Source: JBFMFH01 sp040752275
GTDB taxonomy: Bacteria; Acidobacteriota; Vicinamibacteria; Vicinamibacterales; JAKQTR01
Assembly: GCA_040752275.1 (NCBI GenBank)
Contig: JBFMFH010000061.1
Span: 1 to 43,324, forward strand
Direction of reading: 5' to 3'
Length of the DNA: 43,324 bases
Below, piece after piece: positions 22,321 through 30,607 of this stretch. Every line of letters begins with the position of its first letter. The stretch's first letter is position 1. Made by a program: the position numbers and the translations under genes. The notes below the pieces were generated by a model. That model was not told the origin of the DNA. It ran no database searches and was given only the letters and a program-made list of their open reading frames with translations.

Positions 22321-24336
22321 ATGTTGCTGGGGACGCGAGAGCGGCGGCCCTCCGCGGCGCGTTTCGACAGCCGTGAGGACTACCTCTTCTTCTTGACCGG
22401 GCGTAGTAGCGGCCACAGGATTTGCCAAGCTTCTGCCAGCGAGTCGAAGCGTCCTTGGTTCACCCTTGTGTTGGGCAACGGCTGTTCTCAGACGGATGAT
22501 CACGCGCGCGCCTTGAGCAAAGTCGCGGAGCGGTTGGGTGACCTGAAGAGCGAACTCGCTCCGGAAACGATTGACGGACTGCCTGTTGCGGACGTCGTGA
22601 GGGAGTTCGCGACGGACTTGATTCGAGATCGACTGCAGGTCAGACGCGCCAGTGGTGTTTCCACGCCAGCCTCCCGCTCTGGCGACGAGCCGGACGCCTC
22701 ACTTGAGGACTGGCAACACTCATCTTTGGTGTTTGACCTCGTCCTTGCCTCCGCCCTGCTCGCGAAGCTGTACCATGCCATCAAAGCCGGTGGCACGAAT
22801 GCTCCGCGTCGACAGCAGCACGACGATAGGGCGACTTTAGGCAAGCGCGCGTGGCGCTACCACATCTTGCGCGAAGAGTACTTGGAGCCAAGCGTCAGGC
22901 TGTTGAAGTCTCTCAAGTTGCGTTCGAAGGATATCGCTTCTCAAGTGTTGGGGGCTCACGCAATCGAGTTCCAGAAGACTCTGGATTCCCTCCTCGATGC
23001 GATACTCGCGGGGCTCGAGGATTCGCAGATCTCGCTCTCTCAGATGAACGTCCAAGCGATGGCCGAATTCAGCTGGTTCTGCGTGGCGGGTTGGCCCAAG
23101 CACAAGGTGTACCCGGGTTGGAGCGACCTCGTCCTCGAACTCAGTCATCTCGACAACCCGAGCATCGGGACGGTAGGCGTTCCTTCATTCCAACTCATGA
23201 CCGAAGTGGGCGTCTTGATCAAGGGCCGGTACGAACAGATCACCAAAGAGTCGTTCAACGATAGACGGCCAAGACCCACCTACACCAGGGCAGCGAAACT
23301 CTTGCTCGCCGAATTCAGCTACTGGTTCGCCTTCAGGAAGAAGAACGCTCAGGCGGAAGACGTCCCTGTGCCTGTCGCGTTCGTGACCTCCTTTGATGTG
23401 GAACTGGAACTCGCGTTGTTGCGCGAGGGCAAACCTTTCGTAATGGCGGTTCCTGTTTATCTCGTTGACCGTGAGAACAAGCTGGTTCATCCGTGCTGGA
23501 TGACGTACGACGTAGACCCGCAAGCCGTCCCGGAATCCGATTGGCTATCGCTGCTCACGAACTCTCAAAGTAGACCAGGTAATTGGAAGCTGCTGAGCTT
23601 CCCAGACCGTGACCCAGGCTGTTTTGGCCTGCAAGGCCCTGTCGTCATAAGGCTTGTCGGCGCACCGCTCGTGGCACCTCCGCTCACCCCCAAAGATCAC
23701 CCAAGTCTCTGGCAGGTCCTGGAGCCGCTGAGAGAAGACGCTACGGCATTCGCTCAGTGGGAACACGATTCAGCCACAGAGGCGGAGGTGAGGCAGCGCA
23801 TAGAGGACGGTATCCAATTGCACTCCGCGGTGCTGGTGAACGAACACGATTCTGTCCTACACAGTGCGATCGATCTGTGTGAATCGAGTTCTCTCGGGGC
23901 CCTCGGACTTCCGACCGAGTTCGTCCGTAACTCGCAGCATTGGAACAGGTTTTGGTTGCTGTTGGGCGTTCAAATCCAGGACAATGCGGTCCGACAGCGC
24001 ATAGCCAACCTGGTCTCCGTTCTTCCCACTAAGGAGTATGAGTTCCGCCCCCGGTCTCTGGGCCGCGGGGGGGGGGCGCCGGCAGGAGAGTACGCACACC
24101 TCATGGGTGCGGATCGGTGTTGCAAGGGGCTTGCTGTCAACACTCTCTCGACTCAGGTTGGGCAGGACCTGTTGTTCTGGAGTGGAATCGACGTAGTGTC
24201 CAAGCCCGACGACGTAGGCTCTGTGAAGGCGTCGTCCTTCGATGAAGACTTGGAGCACTACGCCTCGCACCTTGAGAACGCGTTGAAAGACAAGACAAGT
24301 GCCATCTTCACGGGAGGGGGCGTCTGTGACAAGTGA
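22321..24336 (+). CDS. Divergent SIR2-like domain protein, candidate NAD-linked effector
   Basis: A 671-residue protein. Weak but ordered SIR2-like landmarks are a nucleotide loop-like FTLVLGNGCSQTDD (about 47-60), VTSFDVELELAL (about 355-366, where TTN-D...E-AL is usual), GPVVIRLVGAP (about 439-449, where ..KLHG is usual) and WNRFWLLLGVQIQDNAVRQRI (about 541-561, matching the FLGYSL-D-N-R segment). A C-terminal helical tail follows. The Asn and His used by active SIR2 NADases appear to be replaced (TSFD and LVG), so it may be inactive or a binding protein. A run of nine G's in one codon stretch (near 24068) could be a phase-variable or assembly-error site. It overlaps the STAND gene by 11 bp, which suggests a partner role. 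Confidence 0.45.
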   Translation: MLLGTRERRPSAARFDSREDYLFFLTGRSSGHRICQASASESKRPWFTLVLGNGCSQTDDHARALSKVAERLGDLKSELAPETIDGLPVADVVREFATDLIRDRLQVRRASGVSTPASRSGDEPDASLEDWQHSSLVFDLVLASALLAKLYHAIKAGGTNAPRRQQHDDRATLGKRAWRYHILREEYLEPSVRLLKSLKLRSKDIASQVLGAHAIEFQKTLDSLLDAILAGLEDSQISLSQMNVQAMAEFSWFCVAGWPKHKVYPGWSDLVLELSHLDNPSIGTVGVPSFQLMTEVGVLIKGRYEQITKESFNDRRPRPTYTRAAKLLLAEFSYWFAFRKKNAQAEDVPVPVAFVTSFDVELELALLREGKPFVMAVPVYLVDRENKLVHPCWMTYDVDPQAVPESDWLSLLTNSQSRPGNWKLLSFPDRDPGCFGLQGPVVIRLVGAPLVAPPLTPKDHPSLWQVLEPLREDATAFAQWEHDSATEAEVRQRIEDGIQLHSAVLVNEHDSVLHSAIDLCESSSLGALGLPTEFVRNSQHWNRFWLLLGVQIQDNAVRQRIANLVSVLPTKEYEFRPRSLGRGGGAPAGEYAHLMGADRCCKGLAVNTLSTQVGQDLLFWSGIDVVSKPDDVGSVKASSFDEDLEHYASHLENALKDKTSAIFTGGGVCDK

Positions 24337-27067
24337 CCTGCTCGAACAATGGCGCACCGAACTCAAGAAGGTGGACAAGTGCCCGTACGTCGGGCCGCGG
24401 CCTCAAACCGAACCTGAAGACGGGCGTGGCACGCTAGTGGGCCGGACCTTAGAGTTGGAACGGCTCGTACACGCCGTCCGCAGGCGCCCACTAGTCGTAG
24501 TCCATGGTCGCTCAGGTGTCGGGAAGTCGTCGCTCCTCCAGAATGGGCTGTTCTCCGACCTGTTTGAAGCCGGATTCGATCTGTTGTGTGCCCGAAGCTG
24601 GAGCGACGACATATGCGAGGCTGACGAGTACGTCGCGCGATGCGTGAAGACGACGCACGACTTCGTAAAGCCTAAGGTTCGCGATAGCGTCGCGAGTTGG
24701 CTGGACGATCAGAACTGGAAGAATAAGGTCGGGGCCAGACCGCGTCTCTCGCAAGTGCTCGAACGTTCAGAAGACGACGCCGACGCGGTGCTCGTGCTGG
24801 ACCAATTCGAGGAGTTGCTCCGCCGACACGCGGGCATGGCCCGGAAGGTTCTAGCGTGGGTTAGGAAACTCGGGTACCGCCACAATACCCGCGTGGTTGT
24901 CTCGCTTCGCACGGAGGAACTGCACCGCCTCAGCGAACTCCTTCGCGGAGTCAAGCCGTTCAGCATGGATTCGGTCACGATAGAAGCTATCACAGCCGAG
25001 GAGTTGGTTCGTGACATCATCGAGAAGGGCCGCGAAAGATGCGAAACGAGCCCCCAGGTGTCGCGCGACGCAGCTGATTACCTGGTTGCCCAGTTCATAG
25101 GGCTTCAGAAACACGCATCGACGAAGCCACCGGGGCTTCTTGAACTCCAGGCCACGCTTTACTCGCTGCACTTCCGTGCTCTCACGACGGGAGTCACGCT
25201 GCCCGACGTCCAGGCCCTCGAAAATGAGAACGTCAGTGGGGCTGACTTGTTCTCCAAGGGCCTACGCGTTGCGATCGGCCTGAAGATCGATCACGCCGAT
25301 GAAGCCTCGAAAAGTCAGATTGACGAGTTCCTTCGGGTCGGCGCCCGAACGATCATCAGGCGGCTCGCGCCTCATTTGTCAACTGGTGACTTCAAGATCC
25401 CGGTCCCAAGGCATGAGGCCCTTCAACTTACCTTGGAGAGGGAGCTCGGCGTGCTCGGGCCTCGCCTTCTCGCTGAAACCGACAGACCGCCAGCTAACCA
25501 GAACGAGCAGGTCAATCAAATCGCGAAAGACGAGTACGAAGCGCTCCGCAAACACATGAAGGCCGACTTCCCGTTCAAGAGTCTGAAAGCTGAATGGAAC
25601 GGGCCACCGAGGGACGGTGAATCGACTAGCGTTTCCACGCCAAGCCACCGCACGGGCGCGCAACACAGAGTAACTGCTGGCCCGATGATGTCGGAGTCCG
25701 CCTTCAGGACACTGAGAGAGGAGATCCGCCGCGTCGCGATGGGGATCCTATGGCTGGAGCAGACAGAGATTGTACGCGTCGATCCTGATGGGAACATCAT
25801 GCTGACTCACGACGGCGCGGGTCCTGCGTTGGCTGACTGGGGGGCGAAAGAGCGTACGACCTGGAAGCACGCGACTCGGCAGCTTACCGCACGACCGGGT
25901 GAGCATTACTACTGGAAAGGAGAAGGGGCGCTGATCTGTGACACGACCATTGCCAATGTCAATTGGGGCGAATGCCGCATAACAGCCGATTTCGCGCGAG
26001 TCGTGTTCGTCAACTGCAACTTCACGGCCTCGAGGTTCGATACGTGCACGTTTCAGGGCGTGACGTTTGTCAATTGCCTTCTGGATGATGCGAACTTCGA
26101 GCACTGCACTTTCGACGGAACCGCGGGACTGAAGAGAATCGTTCGAGAACGAGACAAAGCAGGTCTGGCCCCAAGCTTTACCGTTGAGATGACCAAGGAG
26201 GAGCACGATTGGTACGTCAATTACGCGAACAGTGCTCAAACGGATGGGTCTTCGTATCACTTCTTCTCGGACTCGGCCGGACTGCCAGCGACGCTGGGGA
26301 GCGTCCCTGACAAGCGCTTCAGCGGAGACTACGTCGCACATGTCGGCCACACTGCTGGCAAGGGACCCGAGTTGCTGGAACCCGCTACTGGAGGTGCTGC
26401 GATGGTAGGTGGGCGCCTGTGTTTTCTAACCCTCTACAGGTGCCTGTACACCAACCATGGTGAGTTTGCGTTCCACCACGTGTCAGGCGGGGGGTTGGAC
26501 ATCGTTGAGCAGGAGATGGACGAAGGCGAACGGACAACCGGGAAGATCATCGTCTGGGACGGTGCCGTCCGTGGGATTTCCGTCGGGCGTGAAGGGTTCG
26601 AAGACGGGCGACCGCTTGCCCTGCATTTCGTGGCCGGCAGGTCGTGGCTTGCGCATGTGTACTTCTCCACCGGCCTGAGGGGAATCGCCCTGTTTGCCGA
26701 CTGTCGCTTGGTTGGGCTCATCAACGCGAGCGACAACTCCGACGCAGGGCTCAGGGTCCGCGTTCAGGACTCTCGGTATCTCTTCCTGGTCAACACCTGT
26801 GCGCCTTTCAGTGGGTCGACAGAGGAATCGAGGGCAGGCAGCAAGGAAGGCAGGGTGTTTGACGCCGTGCGTAGTAGTGACTCCCGTTTCTCTTGGGCGG
26901 AGCCGAAGTCGCCAAAGGGTAGCAGCCTTGATGCGCGCGTCTTCATGGGGCAGTTGTTTGAAGCCATGGACTATCGGGCCAACCCCGAGATGCGAGAAAC
27001 CCGCGAGCGTAGGCGCAGATCCGAGCGATCACGCGACGGGAGTCTGTCAACCGAAGGGGAGAGATAA
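24326..27067 (+). CDS. STAND-family NTPase with C-terminal pentapeptide-like repeats
   Basis: A 913-residue signal-transducing NTPase. The N-terminus has the STAND entry motif CPYVGPRP (about 19-26), then LVGR (37-40), Walker A GRSGVGKSS (61-69), Walker B VLVLDQFEEL (155-164) and a sensor-like SLRTEEL (193-199). A winged-helix/helical region follows to about residue 400. The C-terminal third has pentapeptide-like strands (FVNCNF, RFDTCTFQG, FVNCLLDDANF) and further beta-helix-like sequence. STAND proteins oligomerise on sensing a target and switch on an effector. No effector domain is fused here; the overlapping SIR2-like gene is the natural candidate. I chose GTG at 24326 for the GGGAGGGGG 5 nt upstream. 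Confidence 0.82.
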   Translation: MTSDLLEQWRTELKKVDKCPYVGPRPQTEPEDGRGTLVGRTLELERLVHAVRRRPLVVVHGRSGVGKSSLLQNGLFSDLFEAGFDLLCARSWSDDICEADEYVARCVKTTHDFVKPKVRDSVASWLDDQNWKNKVGARPRLSQVLERSEDDADAVLVLDQFEELLRRHAGMARKVLAWVRKLGYRHNTRVVVSLRTEELHRLSELLRGVKPFSMDSVTIEAITAEELVRDIIEKGRERCETSPQVSRDAADYLVAQFIGLQKHASTKPPGLLELQATLYSLHFRALTTGVTLPDVQALENENVSGADLFSKGLRVAIGLKIDHADEASKSQIDEFLRVGARTIIRRLAPHLSTGDFKIPVPRHEALQLTLERELGVLGPRLLAETDRPPANQNEQVNQIAKDEYEALRKHMKADFPFKSLKAEWNGPPRDGESTSVSTPSHRTGAQHRVTAGPMMSESAFRTLREEIRRVAMGILWLEQTEIVRVDPDGNIMLTHDGAGPALADWGAKERTTWKHATRQLTARPGEHYYWKGEGALICDTTIANVNWGECRITADFARVVFVNCNFTASRFDTCTFQGVTFVNCLLDDANFEHCTFDGTAGLKRIVRERDKAGLAPSFTVEMTKEEHDWYVNYANSAQTDGSSYHFFSDSAGLPATLGSVPDKRFSGDYVAHVGHTAGKGPELLEPATGGAAMVGGRLCFLTLYRCLYTNHGEFAFHHVSGGGLDIVEQEMDEGERTTGKIIVWDGAVRGISVGREGFEDGRPLALHFVAGRSWLAHVYFSTGLRGIALFADCRLVGLINASDNSDAGLRVRVQDSRYLFLVNTCAPFSGSTEESRAGSKEGRVFDAVRSSDSRFSWAEPKSPKGSSLDARVFMGQLFEAMDYRANPEMRETRERRRRSERSRDGSLSTEGER

Positions 27068-27068
27068 C

Positions 27069-27833
27069 ATGTCACTTCGAGTTCGGGCGGCACAGCTCTA
27101 CACCGATAACCATACCGCTGAACTGTTCCGCCTCGCATCCGAGCGTTGGCCAAGAGTCGACGCGGAGTTGGAGGAGGGACTAGACGAGTTGTGCCGCTTC
27201 GCATTTATCCGGGCCAGAGACAGCGACTTGGTGATCGACACTGAGGTGTACTATGCGAGGGCCATCGTCGCTGCAGTAATCAGAGGCGCGCGGGACACCG
27301 CTGCCTGCCTCATCATGAGACAGTTCTTCACTGCAATGGAACACTGCAGAAGAGGGAATGGCGGTGGCGATGGCTATGAGAAGGCCAGAGGAATACTGGA
27401 CGAGATGCGGCGGTTGGTGTCAGAAGAGGATCCAGCTTGGGCTAGCCTAGTCGCGCGGCTGTACTACGACAAAACCGCCGTCGTTTACTTGCTAGAGGCT
27501 ACGGGAGGCAGCGGCGGGAAACCACGGCCAGGAGCTGAAGCCACTCTGACCATGGCCAGGAAGTACCTCGAGTACGCACGGCCGTACGGAAGCGGCAAGC
27601 TGCGCGACAGACTGAAAATCGATGGGCAACTCGCTCTCGTTGGGTACTTGCTAGGCAGTTACAATCTCGAACAGCAGGAAGAAGTCCAGCGCGAGGCGTT
27701 GCGCAACACGAACACTGTTCTTAACGAGGCGCGCGAGGCCAGGCTCACCGACGTCGTGGGGTGGGCTGAGGCCAACCGCGACGTGATGACGTTGGGCGAG
27801 TACATTGGGTGGATCCCTTACGAAGTCCTGTGA
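27069..27833 (+). CDS. Alpha-helical protein of unknown function
   Basis: A 254-residue protein that looks entirely helical, with TPR-like spacing of aromatic and alanine positions (LASLVARLYYDKTAVVYL, then ARKYLEYARPYG) but no clear family. It starts 1 base after the STAND stop, with GAAGGGGAGAG upstream, so it is surely co-translated with it. Possible roles are adaptor or target-sensing partner of the STAND protein. No catalytic motif is seen. Confidence 0.6.
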   Translation: MSLRVRAAQLYTDNHTAELFRLASERWPRVDAELEEGLDELCRFAFIRARDSDLVIDTEVYYARAIVAAVIRGARDTAACLIMRQFFTAMEHCRRGNGGGDGYEKARGILDEMRRLVSEEDPAWASLVARLYYDKTAVVYLLEATGGSGGKPRPGAEATLTMARKYLEYARPYGSGKLRDRLKIDGQLALVGYLLGSYNLEQQEEVQREALRNTNTVLNEAREARLTDVVGWAEANRDVMTLGEYIGWIPYEVL

Positions 27834-27855
27834 GTAGCAGAGAGGACACCGGGCG

Positions 27856-28977
27856 GTGCTGAGCGACGCGCAGCGACTGAAGTTTCGTATTCTGTCGGAG
27901 GGAGTGGCGATCACGCCCGCAGCTCGCGCCCGTCTGGACGTATGCAGGGGGGATCGGAGGTTGACGCCTGCCGACTACGCGTCGACCTCGGGCATCATCC
28001 TGCGGCTCCAAGACGAGGTCTGGGTCAACGCTCCGATTGCCGAGCACAATGCCAATTTCGTTCGTGCGCCGCGCACCCTACTCGATGTCGACGGCACATC
28101 CTTCTTCGTGGCCGGATTCGGTCTCGAGAGCCTGGCGTGGGTGTGCCTGCCACCGCTCTACCACGATCGCACCCTGTCAACAGGACGTCCCGCGACGCAC
28201 TTCGCGTTCAGCCACGGTGACAGGGTCCGCTTGTCTCCGATACGCGGCTGCGCAATGCGCTGCAAGTTCTGCAACGTGCCGTACGACGACCCCTACGAGA
28301 CCAAACCCGTTGACGGAGCCATCGAGGCTCTCCAATTGGCCTTCGACGACCCGCTCCAACCGGCCCACCACGTCATGATCTCCGGAGGAACTCCCGCCGC
28401 GAGAGACATCCCTTACTTGCGGCAGGTGTACGAGCAGGTGTTGGAGTCAGCGCGCGGCTTTGACGTCGATATCATGATGGTTCCCGTGCGAGGACTATTC
28501 GATCTGCCACGGCTCAAGGCGCTCGGACTGCACCAGTTGTCAGTGAACGTCGAGCTGTTTTCGGAGAAGGCAGCCCGTGACCTGATGCCGCAAAAGCACC
28601 GTTTCGGGACTAAGACGCTGGTCGATTTCATCCGTGACGCCACGCATGTTCTAGGTCCCGCCAGCGTGCGATCCATCCTGATGGTCGGCATCGAGCCCGC
28701 GACGGCTACGCTGGACGGGGTCCGCGCGATCCTCGATGCTGGAGGCGTGCCCGTATTGAGCCCCTTCCGTCCGGATCCAGCCACACCGCTTAGGGACGCA
28801 TCGCCGCCGTCCGCGGATCTACTGGAGGAGGTCTTCTCCATTGCCTCCGAGTTGGCGGTCGACGCCGGGATTCCACTGGGCCCTCACTGCCCTCCGTGCA
28901 CGCACAACACCTTGACCTTCGCCTCTCTCGGCAGCCCGGCCGGCGTCTATCCCTACTCTCTTCCGGTGGTCGTGTGA
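27856..28977 (+). CDS. Radical SAM enzyme
   Basis: A 373-residue protein with the radical SAM cluster motif C132-x3-C136-x2-C139 (GCAMRCKFCNVP) and the following SAM-binding motif MISGGTP (about 175-181). These enzymes make a 5'-deoxyadenosyl radical to activate unreactive C-H bonds. Downstream strand motifs (VDIMMVPVRGLFDL, LSVNVEL, ILMVGIEP) complete a TIM-type barrel. A C-terminal HCPPC-H cluster may hold zinc or a second iron-sulfur site. GTG start at 27856. Its stop is one base from the next gene. It shares no close similarity with the second radical SAM protein of the cluster. Substrate unknown. Confidence 0.88.
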   Translation: MLSDAQRLKFRILSEGVAITPAARARLDVCRGDRRLTPADYASTSGIILRLQDEVWVNAPIAEHNANFVRAPRTLLDVDGTSFFVAGFGLESLAWVCLPPLYHDRTLSTGRPATHFAFSHGDRVRLSPIRGCAMRCKFCNVPYDDPYETKPVDGAIEALQLAFDDPLQPAHHVMISGGTPAARDIPYLRQVYEQVLESARGFDVDIMMVPVRGLFDLPRLKALGLHQLSVNVELFSEKAARDLMPQKHRFGTKTLVDFIRDATHVLGPASVRSILMVGIEPATATLDGVRAILDAGGVPVLSPFRPDPATPLRDASPPSADLLEEVFSIASELAVDAGIPLGPHCPPCTHNTLTFASLGSPAGVYPYSLPVVV

Positions 28978-28978
28978 A

Positions 28979-29866
28979 ATGCGATCGCTGATCTCGATCG
29001 ACGACCTCACCGACAGGGACCTAGAAGCGATTCTGGCGAGCGCACGGCGATTCCGGAGGACCCGCAGCAGCCCAGAGTCCGGGCCGCCCAGGCTCCTTAG
29101 CCTTGTCTTCCTCGAGACGTCGTTGAGGACCCGGGTTGGCTTCACGGCCGCAGCCGTCCGGCTGGGATGGCGAACCGTTGAGGTGGTCGAGCGACGGCAC
29201 TCGCCGGCCTCGATGCTCGAACGCTGGGCCGACACCCTGCGGTGTGTGGCCGGCTACTCGGACGCAATCGTCGCTCGCCCCGGCCAGCCGATTGGGCAGC
29301 AGGACGCCGTCATCGCGGGACCCTGCGCGCTCATCAACGGAGGTGACGTCGGGCCGAGCGCTCAACACCCATCACAGGCGCTCATCGACTACTTCGCGAT
29401 CGAAGAGTTCATCGGCCCGGTCGGCGGCCTGTCGATCGCCATCGTCGGCGACCCGAGGATGCGGGCCGTGCGCAGCCTGTCGGCGTTGCTCGCTCGCCGC
29501 CTCCCCAAGCGACTGACCTTCGTGGCAGATCCCGAGCATCTGCAGGAACTCCGACTGCCTGCTGCGCTTGCGGCACTGACCGCGTTCGCATCGTGGGCGG
29601 ACGTGGGGGCGACCGACGTGGTGTACGTGGCGGGCATCCCTCACGGTGCGCTCCCTCAGGAGCGACGCGACGCGCTGCGGGCGACCACCGCTCGCACAGA
29701 AGCGCTGCCGCCAGGATGCCTGCTGTTGTCGCCCATGCCGGTCATTGACGAGATGGACGACTACGTCCGCACGTCGCCCCGCAATCGGATGTTCGAGCAG
29801 AGCGACCTAGGGCTGTTCGTGCGCATGGCGATTCTCGAGCATGTCACTGGGAAGAGACCCGCTTGA
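28979..29866 (+). CDS. Aspartate/ornithine carbamoyltransferase homologue with altered active site
   Basis: A 295-residue member of the ATCase/OTCase family. Carbamoyl-phosphate features are partly kept: SLRT (48-51) for the usual STRT, Arg in DAIVARP (R100), and H130 and Q133 in HPSQALIDYFA. Much of the amino-acid side is changed. The loop that carries the catalytic lysine reads ASMLERWADTL without Lys, the R-x-Q aspartate motif reads AGIPHG, and HPLPR reads SPMPV. The C-terminal MFEQSDLGLFVRMAIL is typical. It is therefore a paralogue with a new acceptor or a non-catalytic role, and not pyrimidine-pathway PyrB. It lies 1 base after one radical SAM gene and upstream of a nitroreductase. Confidence 0.82.
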   Translation: MRSLISIDDLTDRDLEAILASARRFRRTRSSPESGPPRLLSLVFLETSLRTRVGFTAAAVRLGWRTVEVVERRHSPASMLERWADTLRCVAGYSDAIVARPGQPIGQQDAVIAGPCALINGGDVGPSAQHPSQALIDYFAIEEFIGPVGGLSIAIVGDPRMRAVRSLSALLARRLPKRLTFVADPEHLQELRLPAALAALTAFASWADVGATDVVYVAGIPHGALPQERRDALRATTARTEALPPGCLLLSPMPVIDEMDDYVRTSPRNRMFEQSDLGLFVRMAILEHVTGKRPA

Positions 29867-29897
29867 GGAGTTGAGGGCGTTGGCCCAGGGAGAAACG

Positions 29898-30554
29898 ATG
29901 AACCCTGTTGTCGAGGCGATCGTGACCCGGAGGAGCATCCGCGGCGGGTTCAGTTCGTCGCCAGTCGACCGGGAGGTGCTCGAGAACATCGTCCGATGCG
30001 GCCTCGCTGCGCCTTCGTCTAAGAACGCACGCCCCTGGAGGTTTCACGTTGTCACCGATTGTGCGCTGCTGATGGAAGTGTCCGTCCTGGTCGAGCAGGC
30101 AGAAGGCCGCGACGAGTACGTTCCCTGCGACCCAACGACCGGCCGCCCCTGGGAGACCTGGAGGTCCAGCGTCGACGAGTCGGCTGCGGTCCTCAAAGCG
30201 GCTCCCGCGGCGATCTTCGTCGAGAACCTGGGGATCTTCAGCCGCGGGCGCGCCACCCTCATTCAGGCCGCTCCCGCAGCACTGGCTGCTTCCATCGTCG
30301 GCTATAGCTTCGAGGTGATGGGCGTCGGGGCTGCCGTGCAGAACATGTGGATCGCTGCCGTCTCTCTTGGCTTGGGCGGCGTGTTCCTCGGGGACGTGCT
30401 CGTCGCCGAGACCGAGATCCGGCGAAAACTCGGAATACCATGCGAGCTTGCCGGGGCGCTGGTGCTTGGGTATCCCGCGCAGGGAACGGTTCCTGCTGCG
30501 ACCGTTCGAGCGGAACTCGACCCGGATCGAGTACGGTGGTTGACACCTTCGTGA
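29898..30554 (+). CDS. Nitroreductase-family flavoprotein
   Basis: A 218-residue FMN-binding oxidoreductase. It opens with the family motif TRRSIRGGFSSSPVD (about 9-23, with the RRS-R FMN phosphate contact). AAPSSKNARPWRF follows (about 37-49), and the C-terminal GLGGVFLGD and ELAGALVLGYPAQG are also typical. The ATG at 29898 has AGGGAGAA upstream and gives the standard N-terminus. An earlier ATG at 29841 would overlap the previous gene. Such enzymes reduce nitro groups or oxidise/dehydrogenate ring compounds, including steps in natural-product and cofactor synthesis. Here it is flanked by radical SAM and carbamoyltransferase-like genes, which favours a tailoring role. Confidence 0.88.
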   Translation: MNPVVEAIVTRRSIRGGFSSSPVDREVLENIVRCGLAAPSSKNARPWRFHVVTDCALLMEVSVLVEQAEGRDEYVPCDPTTGRPWETWRSSVDESAAVLKAAPAAIFVENLGIFSRGRATLIQAAPAALAASIVGYSFEVMGVGAAVQNMWIAAVSLGLGGVFLGDVLVAETEIRRKLGIPCELAGALVLGYPAQGTVPAATVRAELDPDRVRWLTPS

Positions 30555-30607
30555 CGCAAGTCCCGGTCGCCTGTCACTAACCAGTGAAAGGGGAAGCCAT
30601 TCAAGCC

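Noticed and set aside
28979..29866. Calling this gene pyrB or argF
   Set aside because: Key acceptor-binding residues and the catalytic lysine loop are changed, and there are no pyrimidine or arginine pathway neighbours.
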